DNA of 64,000 bases, from contig NZ_CP022221.1 of NCBI RefSeq assembly GCF_004114935.1, forward strand, positions 8,763,001 to 8,827,000. The letters run 5' to 3'. Both the position numbers and the translations under genes were made by a program. Below, piece by piece: positions 8,000-16,396 of the stretch (the first letter of the stretch is position 1; each line of letters opens with the position of its first letter). Source of the stretch: Bradyrhizobium zhanjiangense. GTDB taxonomy: Bacteria > Pseudomonadota > Alphaproteobacteria > Rhizobiales > Xanthobacteraceae. The notes under the pieces are model-generated. The model saw nothing but the letters and a program-made list of their open reading frames with translations. It was not told the DNA's origin and did no database searches.

Positions 8000-9496
8000 A
8001 TGCTGTCTGGATGGCGCGAAGTCACGGCCCGCCGGCCGTGGCGGATTTCGGCGAAGCTGCTGATCATCTCGTCCGTGGTGACAGTGATCGGCTTCTCCGC
8101 CATTTGCGTCAACGTGATGCTGGACATGCGCCGCGGCGAGGAGGCGCTCGCCCGCCAGACGCTGGAGAATTTGGCGACGACCATCGAGTCCGACGTCAAC
8201 CGCAACATCGAGATCTACGACCTGTCACTGAAGGCGGTCGCCAGCAGCATGTTGCTGCCGGAGCTCGCAACGGTCTCGAAGCCGATCCGTCAACTGATCC
8301 TGTTCGACCATGCGATAACCGCCAAGCATTTCGGCGCCATCCAGGTGTTCGATACCGAGGGCCGGCTGACCATCGACGCCTCCACGCTCGATCCGCTGCC
8401 GGAGGTCAGGAGCGAGGAGGACTATTTCAGGGTTCATCGCGACAATCCCGACATCGGGCTCTTCATCAGCCGTCCGATGCTGTTTCGCGGCGCCTATTCC
8501 ATCGTGCTGAGCCGGCGCATCAGCGATACGGACGGCGGCTTCATGGGCGTCGTCGCCGGCTCGATCCGGTTCAGCTATTTCCACGAATTGTTCGAGCGGC
8601 TGAACCTCGACCGCGACGACACCATCACCGTGCTGAAGCGCGACCGCACCATCATGATGCGGCGGCCGTTCGATCTCGAAATCATCGGCAGGAATTTGAA
8701 CGAGCGCCAGAACTGGAGGGCCGACAATCTCAAGGCCGGCGGATCCTACGCCGGCCAGGGTCCGGTGGACCCGACCCCGCGTCTCTACGTGCGCAGCACC
8801 AGCACAGGTCCGATGTTCGTGGTGGCAGGCAAGCCGCTGACCGCCGTGTTCGAGCTCTGGCAGAGGGAAGCCTATCGCATCGGCGCCGTGGTGCTGGCGC
8901 TGATCCTGTTCATGCTGGCCTCGACGCTGGTGCTCGCGCGCGAGATCGGCCGGCGCGCCGAGGCCGAGGGCAAGCTCGAGGAGATGGCGACGACGGACGC
9001 GCTCACCGGCCTGAAGAACCGCCGCAAGTTCGATTCCGTCATCGAGGTCGAATGGCGCCGCGCCATGCGCCAGAAGACGCCGGTCGCGCTGTTGATGATC
9101 GATGCCGATCACTTCAAGGCCTACAACGACACGTTCGGCCATCAGGCCGGCGACCAGGTGCTGGTCGGCATCGCTATCTGCATCTCCGACGCGGTGAGCC
9201 GCGCCGGCGACTGCGCCGCGCGCTATGGCGGCGAGGAATTCGCCGTGCTGCTGCCGAACATTTCGGTCACCGACGCCTTCAAGGTCGCCGAGACGATCCG
9301 CCTCAAGGTGCAGGGCTGGTCCGACGATCAGGCGAGCACGACGGTCTCCTGCGGCATTGCCAGCCTGGTCCCCACCGCCGGCATGGACCCGTCCATCCTG
9401 GTCGCCGCCGCCGACAAGGCGCTCTATGCCGCGAAAGCCGGCGGGCGCAACCAGTCGGTGGTCGCGAGCCTGCCGCAGCTGTCGCTGGTGGCGTGA
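8000..9496 (+). CDS. Membrane diguanylate cyclase with periplasmic PDC/Cache sensor
   Basis: A 498-residue protein with an N-terminal membrane helix (~17-39), a ~245-residue periplasmic PDC/dCache-like domain (contains DYFRVHRDNPDIGLFISRP), a second membrane helix (~293-312) and a C-terminal GGDEF domain. The active-site motif GGEEF (residues 410-414) is intact. An RxxD inhibitory site (RAGD) lies five residues upstream, so product inhibition by c-di-GMP is likely. It therefore makes c-di-GMP from two GTP in response to a periplasmic ligand that I cannot name. The start at 8000 is preceded by GGGAGCGAG. It pairs functionally with the EAL protein upstream. Confidence 0.95.
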   Translation: MLSGWREVTARRPWRISAKLLIISSVVTVIGFSAICVNVMLDMRRGEEALARQTLENLATTIESDVNRNIEIYDLSLKAVASSMLLPELATVSKPIRQLILFDHAITAKHFGAIQVFDTEGRLTIDASTLDPLPEVRSEEDYFRVHRDNPDIGLFISRPMLFRGAYSIVLSRRISDTDGGFMGVVAGSIRFSYFHELFERLNLDRDDTITVLKRDRTIMMRRPFDLEIIGRNLNERQNWRADNLKAGGSYAGQGPVDPTPRLYVRSTSTGPMFVVAGKPLTAVFELWQREAYRIGAVVLALILFMLASTLVLAREIGRRAEAEGKLEEMATTDALTGLKNRRKFDSVIEVEWRRAMRQKTPVALLMIDADHFKAYNDTFGHQAGDQVLVGIAICISDAVSRAGDCAARYGGEEFAVLLPNISVTDAFKVAETIRLKVQGWSDDQASTTVSCGIASLVPTAGMDPSILVAAADKALYAAKAGGRNQSVVASLPQLSLVA

Positions 9497-9536
9497 GGCG
9501 ACTGTCGTCGGCGGCGAGTAGCGTGCCTAATTCTCG

Positions 9537-9670
9537 TGTCGTCCTGGCGAAGGCCAGGACCCATTACCCCAAGAAGGAGTCGTGGCGCGAGCTGATCACC
9601 ACGCGTCTTCGCCAAACGCCGTCTTGGGGTAATGGGTCCTGGATCGGCGCTGCGCTTGTCCAGGACGACG
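9537..9670. repeat. Palindromic intergenic repeat (GTCGTCCTGGC type)
   Basis: The left end GTCGTCCTGGCGAAGGCCAGG and the right end CCTGG...GTCCAGGACGAC are inverted. Inner ACCCATTACCCCAAG and CTTGGGGTAATGGGT pair perfectly. It belongs to the main repeat family of this window and separates the convergent diguanylate cyclase and galU genes. Confidence 0.87.
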
Positions 9671-9678
9671 CGGAGCAG

Positions 9679-10554
9679 CTACTGCCCCAGATACTTCTTC
9701 ATCTCCGCGATCAGCCCGTCGCGCAGCTCCGGGCGCTTCATGCCGTAGGCGATGTTGGCGCGGAGGAAGCCGGGCTTGGAGCCGCAATCGTGGCGTTCGC
9801 CCTCGAACTCGACGCCGTAGAATTTTTGCGACCTGGCGAGGCCGATCATGGCGTCGGTGAGCTGGATCTCGCCGCCGGCGCCGCGCTCCTGGGTTTCCAG
9901 GATCTTGAAGATCTCCGGCTGGAGGATGTAGCGGCCGGTGATCGAGAGGTTGGAGGGCGCGGTGCCCTTGGCCGGCTTCTCGACCATGCCGTCGACCTCG
10001 AACATCTTGCCGGTGCGTTTACCGACGCCGCAGATGCCGTATTGATGGGTGAGATGGTCGGGCACCGCCTCGACCGCGACCAAATTGGATTTCTCGCCGA
10101 GCGAAGCCGCCATCTCGATCATCTGCTTCAGGCAGCCGGGCGTGTTGAGCACGAGCTCGTCGGGCAGCACGACCGCGAACGGCTCGTTGCCGACGATGTC
10201 GCGCGCGCACCAGACCGCATGGCCGAGGCCGAGCGGCGCTTGCTGGCGGGTGAAGCTGACGGCGCCGGCATCGGGCTGGTTCTGCGCCAGGATCTCCTGC
10301 TCGCCCTTCTTGCCGCGCGCAGCCAGCGTCGCGTCGAGCTCGAACATCCGGTCGAAATGATCCTCGATGACATTCTTGTTGCGGCCGGTGACGAAGATGA
10401 AGTGCTCGATGCCGGCCTCCCTCGCCTCGTCATAGACGTACTGGATCAGCGGCTTGTCGACGATGGTCAGCATTTCCTTCGGCATCGCCTTGGTGGCGGG
10501 CAGGACGCGGGTGCCGAGGCCGGCGACGGGGAATACGGCTTTGCGAATTTTCAT
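9679..10554 (-). CDS. galU: UTP--glucose-1-phosphate uridylyltransferase
   Basis: A 291-residue cytoplasmic enzyme that makes UDP-glucose from UTP and glucose-1-phosphate, feeding exopolysaccharide, periplasmic glucan and LPS synthesis. The N-terminal nucleotide-binding signature FPVAGLGTRVLPATKAMPKE is complete, and GVGKRTGKMFEVDGMVEKP and GGEIQLTDAM further on are typical of GalU. Length is normal. I start at ATG 10554 (MKIRKAVFP); an upstream extension to 10626 is unlike the family. No operon partner is visible; the neighbouring repeat abuts its 3' end. Confidence 0.96.
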   Translation of the reverse strand: MKIRKAVFPVAGLGTRVLPATKAMPKEMLTIVDKPLIQYVYDEAREAGIEHFIFVTGRNKNVIEDHFDRMFELDATLAARGKKGEQEILAQNQPDAGAVSFTRQQAPLGLGHAVWCARDIVGNEPFAVVLPDELVLNTPGCLKQMIEMAASLGEKSNLVAVEAVPDHLTHQYGICGVGKRTGKMFEVDGMVEKPAKGTAPSNLSITGRYILQPEIFKILETQERGAGGEIQLTDAMIGLARSQKFYGVEFEGERHDCGSKPGFLRANIAYGMKRPELRDGLIAEMKKYLGQ

Positions 10555-10754
10555 GGGATCGATCGAATACCTGAGGACGTGAACGGAGCAATGGCATCTT
10601 GCTAGCCTGTTTGCAGCCGCCAACAAAGGCGGATGTGGGGCCTCGCCCCGTCAGAGTTAAGAAAAACGCCGTCACCAAAATTTCACCTTTGTTAAGCTAT
10701 TGGCAACGCCTACCAGGCCTCCTGATGGCGGAATTTCAGGCCGACGGGTGGGAG

Positions 10755-12140
10755 ATGATGCAATCAGTGGCACGACTGGCGGAACGGGTTAGCTCCGTGA
10801 CTGCCGCGACGATGATTGCGGCGGCCTTGCTGCTGCCGGCTTGCGCGCACGCGCAAGCCCAGAATGGCCTTTCCAATCTGTTCGGCGGCATCTTCTCCGG
10901 CCCCAATCCCGCCCCCTCGCAAGCCCCGCCCGGCAATGGCGGTGCGCAACCTTGGAGCGGCGAAGACGGCGCCTCCGGCCATCCGCTGATGACGGCGGCC
11001 GCGATCCGCGAGGCCGCCGGCAATTTCAACAATTGCGTCGCCGCGATGTGGCCCGATGCCGCACGGCGCGGCATCACGCAGGAGAATTTCCAGCGCCTCA
11101 CCGCAGGCCTCAGCCCCGATTTGCGCATCATGGACCTCATGGATTCGCAGCCGGAGTTCACCAAGTCGATCTGGGACTATCTCGACATCCTCGTGAACGA
11201 CAACCGCCTCGCCAGGGGCCGCGAGATCCTCGCCACATACAAGGCGCAGTTCGACGCCACCGAAAAGGCCACCGGCGTCGACCGCTACATCATCGCCTCG
11301 ATCTGGGGCATCGAGTCCAACTACTCGACGCAGATGGGCGACCGCAGCGTGCTGCAATCGACCGCGACGCTCGCCTGCATCGGACGTCGCCAGGCCTATT
11401 TCAAGGACGAGTTCCTCTCCGCGCTGGAGATCCTCAACCGCGGCGATCTCAGGCCTGAGCAGATGCGCGGCTCCTGGGCCGGCGCCTTCGGCCCGACCCA
11501 GTTCATGCCGACCGCATTCAAACGATTTGCCGTCGATGGCGATGGCGACGGACGGCGCGACGTCGTCGACAATCCCACCGACCTGATCGCCTCGACCGCC
11601 AACAATCTGAAGAAGGACGGCTGGCAGGCCGGCCAGACCTGGGGCTTTGAAGTCGTTGTGCCGGAGGGATTCAACTACATGCTGGCCGATCGCGCCAAGG
11701 CGATGACGATCGCGCAGTGGGAGAAGCTCGGGCTCAAGCGTCCGAACAACCAGCCCTTCCCGCATCTGGCGGAGAAGGCGTATCTGCTCGCGCCGGCCGG
11801 CGCGCAGGGGCCGGGCTTCCTGATGCTGCAGAATTACCGCGTCATCATGAAGTACAACCCGGCCGAGGCCTATGCACTCGCGATCGGCCATTTCGCCGAC
11901 CGCCTGCGCGGGGGCCAGCCCTTCGTGCAGCCCTGGCCGCGGCAGGAGCGGGAGCTGTCGCGTACCGAGCGGCTGGAACTGCAGCAGCTGCTGGCCCAGC
12001 GCGGCTTCTACAAGGGCACCCCGGACGGCCAGTTCGGCGGCCAGACCCGGGAAGCCCTGCGCAACTTCCAGGCCTCGATCGGGGTGCCCGCCGACGGATT
12101 TGCGTCGTCCGACGTGCTGGACCGGCTGCGCGGGCGGTAA
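10755..12140 (+). CDS. MltB-type lytic murein transglycosylase with peptidoglycan-binding domain
   Basis: A 461-residue exported enzyme that cleaves the glycan strand of peptidoglycan with formation of 1,6-anhydromuramic acid. A signal sequence (VTAATMIAAALLLPACAHAQA) is followed by an SLT_2/MltB catalytic domain; the likely catalytic Glu is E187 in IWGIESNYSTQMGD, with GAFGPTQFMPTAF further on. A C-terminal PG_binding_1 domain (LQQLLAQRGFYKGTPDGQFG) completes it. LPAC could serve as a lipobox, so either a lipoprotein or a soluble periplasmic form is possible. The start is uncertain among 10725, 10755 and 10758; I chose 10755. The pseudo-SGNH gene follows in the same direction. Confidence 0.92.
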   Translation: MMQSVARLAERVSSVTAATMIAAALLLPACAHAQAQNGLSNLFGGIFSGPNPAPSQAPPGNGGAQPWSGEDGASGHPLMTAAAIREAAGNFNNCVAAMWPDAARRGITQENFQRLTAGLSPDLRIMDLMDSQPEFTKSIWDYLDILVNDNRLARGREILATYKAQFDATEKATGVDRYIIASIWGIESNYSTQMGDRSVLQSTATLACIGRRQAYFKDEFLSALEILNRGDLRPEQMRGSWAGAFGPTQFMPTAFKRFAVDGDGDGRRDVVDNPTDLIASTANNLKKDGWQAGQTWGFEVVVPEGFNYMLADRAKAMTIAQWEKLGLKRPNNQPFPHLAEKAYLLAPAGAQGPGFLMLQNYRVIMKYNPAEAYALAIGHFADRLRGGQPFVQPWPRQERELSRTERLELQQLLAQRGFYKGTPDGQFGGQTREALRNFQASIGVPADGFASSDVLDRLRGR

Positions 12141-12309
12141 ATCGCGCCGAAAGTAACCCTGAACAGGGATTTTGGCAGGCAGCCTTGACCTGGGTGACTG
12201 TTCCCCGGTGTATGGCGGAAGAATCTGCGAGAGAATCTGCCCGTTTGGCGCCTGATTCCGTTATTATATCCAAGCCACTTCCAATCCTGTTGCGCGTGTC
12301 CGAGATCGC

Positions 12310-14007
12310 ATGTCGAAGAAGTCCCTGTTCAAGGCGCTGACCGAGACCGGCCCGCTGATCGCGCTGGGGACGGCGCTTGCGATCCTGGTGTCGGTCGCGG
12401 GCCCGGCCTCGGCGCAGTTCTTCAACTTCCCCGGCTTCGGCGGCCCACCGCAGCGCGCGGCCCCGCCGCCACCACGGGGCGGCGGTGGAGGTGGCTGGTT
12501 CGGCGGCGACTTCTTCGCACCGTTCCAGCAGCAACAGCCGCAAGCGCCGCGCCAGGATTTCTCGCGCGCGCCGGCACCGGCGAAGCGCGACACCATCCCC
12601 GACAAGAACGTGCTGGTGATCGGCGATGCCATGGCCGACTGGCTCGCCTATGGCCTCGAGGACGCCTACACCGAGCAGCCCGACATGGGCGTGATCCGCA
12701 AGCACAAGACCACCTCGGGCTTGATCAAGTACCAGCCGAAGGGCGAGCCGTCGGACTGGGCGGCTGCGGCGAAAGGCATCCTCGAAACCGAAAAGCCCGA
12801 AATCATCGTCGTCATGCTCGGCCTCAACGACCGCATCGCGATCCGCGAGCCTGCGGCCGACAAGTCGGACAAGGCCTCTGACAAGGACAAGAAGAACGAC
12901 AAGGGCGCGCGCGGCAAGCCACCTGGCAAGCCCGGCGAGGCCAAGCCCGACGCCGCCGCCAAGCCTGAGGACAAACCCGCAGCGGATCCTGACCTGCCGC
13001 AGGATGATGCCGACAACGCCGATACGCCGGCGGCCGCCGCGCCGGAGAAGACGGCGCGCAATCCGAATGGTCTCTACGAATTCCGCGACGAGCGCTGGAT
13101 CGAGCTCTACGGCAAGAAGATCGAGGAGCTGGCCAACGTCCTCAAGGCCAAGAGCGTTCCGGTGCTCTGGGTCGGCCTACCTGCCATCCGCGGGCAGAAG
13201 GGCACGGCGGACATGCTGTTCCTGGATTCCCTCTACCGTGAAGGCGCAGCCAAGGCCGGCATCACCTATGTCGATGTCTGGGACGGTTTTGTCGACGAGG
13301 CCGGCCGCTTCCTTCAGAAGGGTCCTGACTTCGAAGGCCAGATCCGTCAGCTCCGCAGCTCTGACGGCGTCTATTTCACCAAAGCCGGCGCGCGCAAGCT
13401 CGCGCACTATGTCGAACGCGAGATCACGCGCCTGCTCGCGGGCCGCTCCGGCCCGATCGCGCTGCCGAGCGAGCCGGCGACGCCCGACACCAGCGCCGAG
13501 CCAGGCAAGCCCGCGCCGCGGCCGCTGGCCGGCCCGATCGTTCCGCTGGTTGCGGCCTCGATCTCGACCGATCAATTGCTGGGCGGGCCGGGCTCGCGTC
13601 CCGCCGCCGTCGACGCACTCGCTGCGAAGACGATGGTGAAAGGCGAGCCGCTGACGGCTCCGGCCGGCCGTGCCGATGATTACGCCTGGCCGCGCCGCGA
13701 AGTCGGCCGCGAGCAGGCCAAGGGCGATACGCCGATGGCGGCGACGACGCCGGACAGCAGCGTTCCTCACGGCTCACCGGGAGCAGCCGCCGCGGTCGCC
13801 CCGCCAAAACTCGCGCCGAAGAAGCCGCAGCTCCCGCCGCAGCAGCCGGCACAGGCAGCGCCGTCATTCCGGGATTTCTTCGGCTTCGGCTCGCCGCAGC
13901 CACCGCGTCAACTGGCGCCGCCCCCTGGCCCCCGCAATCCGAATATGAACCCCGCGATCCCGCGGCCGCCGGCTAATGTCGGGCGATCGGCCGAAATGTT
14001 CCGGTAA
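12310..14007 (+). CDS. DUF459 SGNH-fold periplasmic protein lacking the catalytic Ser and His
   Basis: A 565-residue secreted protein with a signal peptide ending GPASAQ. It has a Gly/Pro-rich linker, an SGNH/GDSL fold (DUF459, ~98-375) interrupted by a Lys/Asp/Pro-rich insert (~182-245), and a long Pro/Ala-rich C-terminal tail. Block I reads G105-D106-A107 where active enzymes have GDS. Block III G171-L-N173-D174 is kept. Block V reads D352-G-V-Y355 where DxxH is expected. With both nucleophile and base missing, hydrolase activity by the usual triad is unlikely; a binding or scaffolding role is inferred. It follows the lytic transglycosylase by 169 bases in the same direction, suggesting a cell-wall link. 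The ATG at 12310 has no strong ribosome binding site. Confidence 0.88.
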   Translation: MSKKSLFKALTETGPLIALGTALAILVSVAGPASAQFFNFPGFGGPPQRAAPPPPRGGGGGGWFGGDFFAPFQQQQPQAPRQDFSRAPAPAKRDTIPDKNVLVIGDAMADWLAYGLEDAYTEQPDMGVIRKHKTTSGLIKYQPKGEPSDWAAAAKGILETEKPEIIVVMLGLNDRIAIREPAADKSDKASDKDKKNDKGARGKPPGKPGEAKPDAAAKPEDKPAADPDLPQDDADNADTPAAAAPEKTARNPNGLYEFRDERWIELYGKKIEELANVLKAKSVPVLWVGLPAIRGQKGTADMLFLDSLYREGAAKAGITYVDVWDGFVDEAGRFLQKGPDFEGQIRQLRSSDGVYFTKAGARKLAHYVEREITRLLAGRSGPIALPSEPATPDTSAEPGKPAPRPLAGPIVPLVAASISTDQLLGGPGSRPAAVDALAAKTMVKGEPLTAPAGRADDYAWPRREVGREQAKGDTPMAATTPDSSVPHGSPGAAAAVAPPKLAPKKPQLPPQQPAQAAPSFRDFFGFGSPQPPRQLAPPPGPRNPNMNPAIPRPPANVGRSAEMFR

Positions 14008-14028
14008 TTTTTCTCTTTTGATTTGAGA

Positions 14029-14152
14029 TGTCATTCCGGGGCGCGTAGCGCGCTCTGATGCGCAGTTGCGCACCTGAGAATCCATCACACCCCATCATCG
14101 ATGCCGATGAATGGAGTCCGGACTCGCGCCAAAAGGCGCGTCCCGGAATGAT
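14029..14152. repeat. Palindromic repeat (TGTCATTCCGGG type) with embedded GCGCAGTTGCGC
   Basis: The ends TGTCATTCCGGGGCGCG and CGCGTCCCGGAATGA are inverted. Inside lie GCGCGTAGCGCGC, TGCGCAGTTGCGCA and AATCCATCA segments, each palindromic or near so. It sits at the convergent 3' ends of the DUF459 gene and the CsbD-like gene. Confidence 0.85.
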
Positions 14153-14163
14153 GGGTCTGGCTG

Positions 14164-14538
14164 TTAGCCGTAATAGCGCCAGCGCGGCGGCGGGCGGCGC
14201 GCGGGGCGCGACATCAGAAGCGCGAGTGCGAAGCCGATGCCGCCGGCAATCAGCAGCGCGCCGAGCGGGTTGTCATGCACCTTCCGCGCAATCGCCTGCG
14301 AGCCGTCGCGGAACGTATCGCCGCTCGCCTCATAGGCATCCTTGGCGTAGCTGGTGGCCGTGTCCGCGGCTTCGCGCGCTGCGTCCTTCGCCTGGCCGTA
14401 TAGATTCTGCACTGTCCCCGCGGCTTCCCGTGCCTTGCCTGAGGCCTGCGTTTTTGCGTCTCCCGCCATCTCGCCCACGGTGCCTTCCACGCCGCCCGCC
14501 ATTTCCTTGGCTGATCCAATGATCCGATCCGCGTCCAT
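14164..14538 (-). CDS. CsbD-like stress protein with C-terminal membrane anchor
   Basis: A 124-residue protein whose first half (GSAKEMAGGVEGTVGEMAGD, KTQASGKAREAAG) resembles CsbD-type helical repeats. The second half (GALLIAGGIGFALALLMSRP) is a glycine-zipper membrane segment followed by an Arg-rich end, as in ElaB/DUF883 proteins. Such proteins are usually general-stress induced; no biochemical activity is established. The ATG at 14538 has an AGGAGG ribosome binding site. The combination of a CsbD-like region and a membrane tail distinguishes it from the soluble CsbD protein at 38.9 kb. Confidence 0.82.
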   Translation of the reverse strand: MDADRIIGSAKEMAGGVEGTVGEMAGDAKTQASGKAREAAGTVQNLYGQAKDAAREAADTATSYAKDAYEASGDTFRDGSQAIARKVHDNPLGALLIAGGIGFALALLMSRPARRPPPRWRYYG

Positions 14539-14617
14539 GATAATCCTCCTCGGTGATCAGCCGAAGTAACCGATCAGAAGCAGCGCAGTTCCTTGCGCTT
14601 AAGAAAGTGTAGAACGC

Positions 14618-14693
14618 GTAGCCCGGGTGAGCGCAGCGATACCCGGGAACGCGCAAGCAAAGTCCCGGATGTCGCTTCGCTCATCCAGGCTAC
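14618..14693. repeat. Palindromic repeat (GTAGCCCGGGTGAGC type) overlapping a gene end
   Basis: The left arm GTAGCCCGGGTGAGCGCAGC and the right arm GTCGCTTCGCTCATCCAGGC with TAC are inverted around a ~15-base centre. The right end overlaps the stop codon of the SDR gene at 14690, so the repeat supplies its TAG. Confidence 0.82.
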
Positions 14694-15424
14694 AAGATTA
14701 GGCCGCCATCGACGACCAACGTCTGGCCGACGATGTAGGACGACAATGGCGAAGCCAGGAACAGCGCCGCGCCCGCCATGTCGGCCGGCGTGCCCAATCG
14801 CCGCAGCGGAATGCGCGCCAGCGCGCCTTCGAGCCGCTTGGGATTGTCGGTGGTCACCTTCGTCATCTTGGTATCGACGAGCCCGGGCGCGATGCCGTTG
14901 ACGCGGATGCCGTCCTCGGCCCAGGCCTCGCCCAGCGTGCGCGTCAATCCGACCGCGCCGGTCTTCGAGGCGTTGTAGGCGGGATTGCCCATGGTGGAAT
15001 GATACGCAGCAGTCGAGGACACCATGATCAGAGAGCCCTTCGCATCCCGCAGCATGGAATGAAACCGCGTTGCGCACGCCATCAGGCTCATCAGGTTGAC
15101 CTCGACGACCTTGCGGAAACCCGCCATCTCGAATTCGCCGCGGCGATAGATCACTGCGCCCTGCGCGAGCACCAGGATGTCGAGCCGTTCGAAGGGCGGC
15201 TTGAACGCTTCGATCGCACCGGCATCGCTGACGTCGAGCTGCGCGTAGGCGAGACCCGTGAGATCGGAGCCTTCCTCGATGGAATATTCCGCAGGCCGCG
15301 CACGCGTGCCACAAACCGCGACATGCGCGCCCCTGGCGCGAAAGGCCTGCGCGATGCCGTTGCCGATGCCGCTGGAACCGCCGACCACCAGCACCTGCTT
15401 GCCTGAGAAATCGAGCTCGTTCAT
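14690..15424 (-). CDS. SDR family oxidoreductase
   Basis: A 244-residue classical short-chain dehydrogenase/reductase. It has the dinucleotide motif GGSSGIG (15-21) and the catalytic set SSTAAY and YNASK, and ends in VDGGLIL, a usual SDR terminus. The substrate is not evident. The start at 15424 is preceded by GGGAGG; a longer frame to 15484 lacks support. It is divergent from the second SDR gene, with only 95 bases between the starts, so the two probably share a control region and perhaps a pathway. Its stop codon lies inside a palindromic repeat. Confidence 0.9.
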   Translation of the reverse strand: MNELDFSGKQVLVVGGSSGIGNGIAQAFRARGAHVAVCGTRARPAEYSIEEGSDLTGLAYAQLDVSDAGAIEAFKPPFERLDILVLAQGAVIYRRGEFEMAGFRKVVEVNLMSLMACATRFHSMLRDAKGSLIMVSSTAAYHSTMGNPAYNASKTGAVGLTRTLGEAWAEDGIRVNGIAPGLVDTKMTKVTTDNPKRLEGALARIPLRRLGTPADMAGAALFLASPLSSYIVGQTLVVDGGLIL

Positions 15425-15519
15425 CGCGGCCTCCCCTTGTTTTGCTTGTTTGACCTGTCTGCGGATCGATGCCAGCCTTGTCAATCATAACAAGAACAAG
15501 CAGCGCGCGAGGAAACAGC

Positions 15520-16299
15520 ATGTCCGAATTCAAACAGCTCAGCCGGTCCGTAAAGGGCCTGACCGTCCTCGTCACCGGCGCGGCCAGCGGCATGGGACGC
15601 GCGACCGCGCGCGTGTTCGCCACTGAAGGTGCGAACGTCGCCGTCACCGATTATGACGAGCGAGGCGCCGATGCGGTCGCGAGGGAGATCTCGACAAACA
15701 GCGGGACAGCGAAGGCGTGGAAGCTCGATGTTGCCGATGCCGGCGAGATCAAGCGCGTAGTCAATGATGTTGCGGCGCATTTCGGCGGGCTCGACATCGT
15801 CGTCAACAATGCCGGCATCTCCGTGCGGGTCGCGATCGACGACGAGACCTATGAGGACGCATGGGCCAAGGGCCTCGCCGTGATGCTGACGGCGCATCCA
15901 CGCGTCATCCGCGCCGCGCTGCCGCATTTGCGCAAGTCGAAGAGCCCGCGCATCATCAACATCGCCTCGACCGAGGCGCTCGGCGCCACCGCATTGCACA
16001 GCCCCTATTCGGCGGCGAAGGGCGGCGTTGCGAGCCTCACCCGTTCGCTGGCGGTGGAGCTTGGCCGCGAGGGCATCACCGTCAACTGCATCTGTCCCGG
16101 TCCGATCCGCACGGCAATCACCGATCGCATCTCCGAGGAGCACAAGACGATCTACGCCAAGCGCCGCACTGCGCTCGGCCGTTACGGCGATCCTGAAGAG
16201 GTTGCGCACATGACGCTCAGCCTGTGCCTGCCGGCCGCCTCTTTCCTCACCGGCGCGGTGATCCCGGTCGACGGCGGGCTGATGGCGCGCAACGCGTGA
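15520..16299 (+). CDS. SDR family oxidoreductase
   Basis: A 259-residue classical SDR with TGAASGMG (19-26) for NAD(P) binding, NNAG, an IASTEA serine region and YSAAK as catalytic Tyr/Lys. PVDGGLMARNA closes the protein. The ATG at 15520 has GAGGAAA upstream. It is followed 97 bases later, in the same direction, by a TauD-type dioxygenase, and it is divergent from another SDR. Together these suggest a small catabolic set whose substrate I cannot identify. Confidence 0.9.
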   Translation: MSEFKQLSRSVKGLTVLVTGAASGMGRATARVFATEGANVAVTDYDERGADAVAREISTNSGTAKAWKLDVADAGEIKRVVNDVAAHFGGLDIVVNNAGISVRVAIDDETYEDAWAKGLAVMLTAHPRVIRAALPHLRKSKSPRIINIASTEALGATALHSPYSAAKGGVASLTRSLAVELGREGITVNCICPGPIRTAITDRISEEHKTIYAKRRTALGRYGDPEEVAHMTLSLCLPAASFLTGAVIPVDGGLMARNA

Positions 16300-16396
16300 G
16301 AGCCATGCGCGCGGCGCGTTGACATCGCCGAACGCGGGAGTCATTTTTTCCGCAAACAGAGCGGGGAAACCGCTCGCAGATGCGGGAGAAAACGCC

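Noticed and set aside
8011..10605. An 864-codon open frame covering the diguanylate cyclase and the antisense of galU
   Set aside because: It is a shadow produced by GC-rich codon use; both true genes have intact family motifs in other frames.
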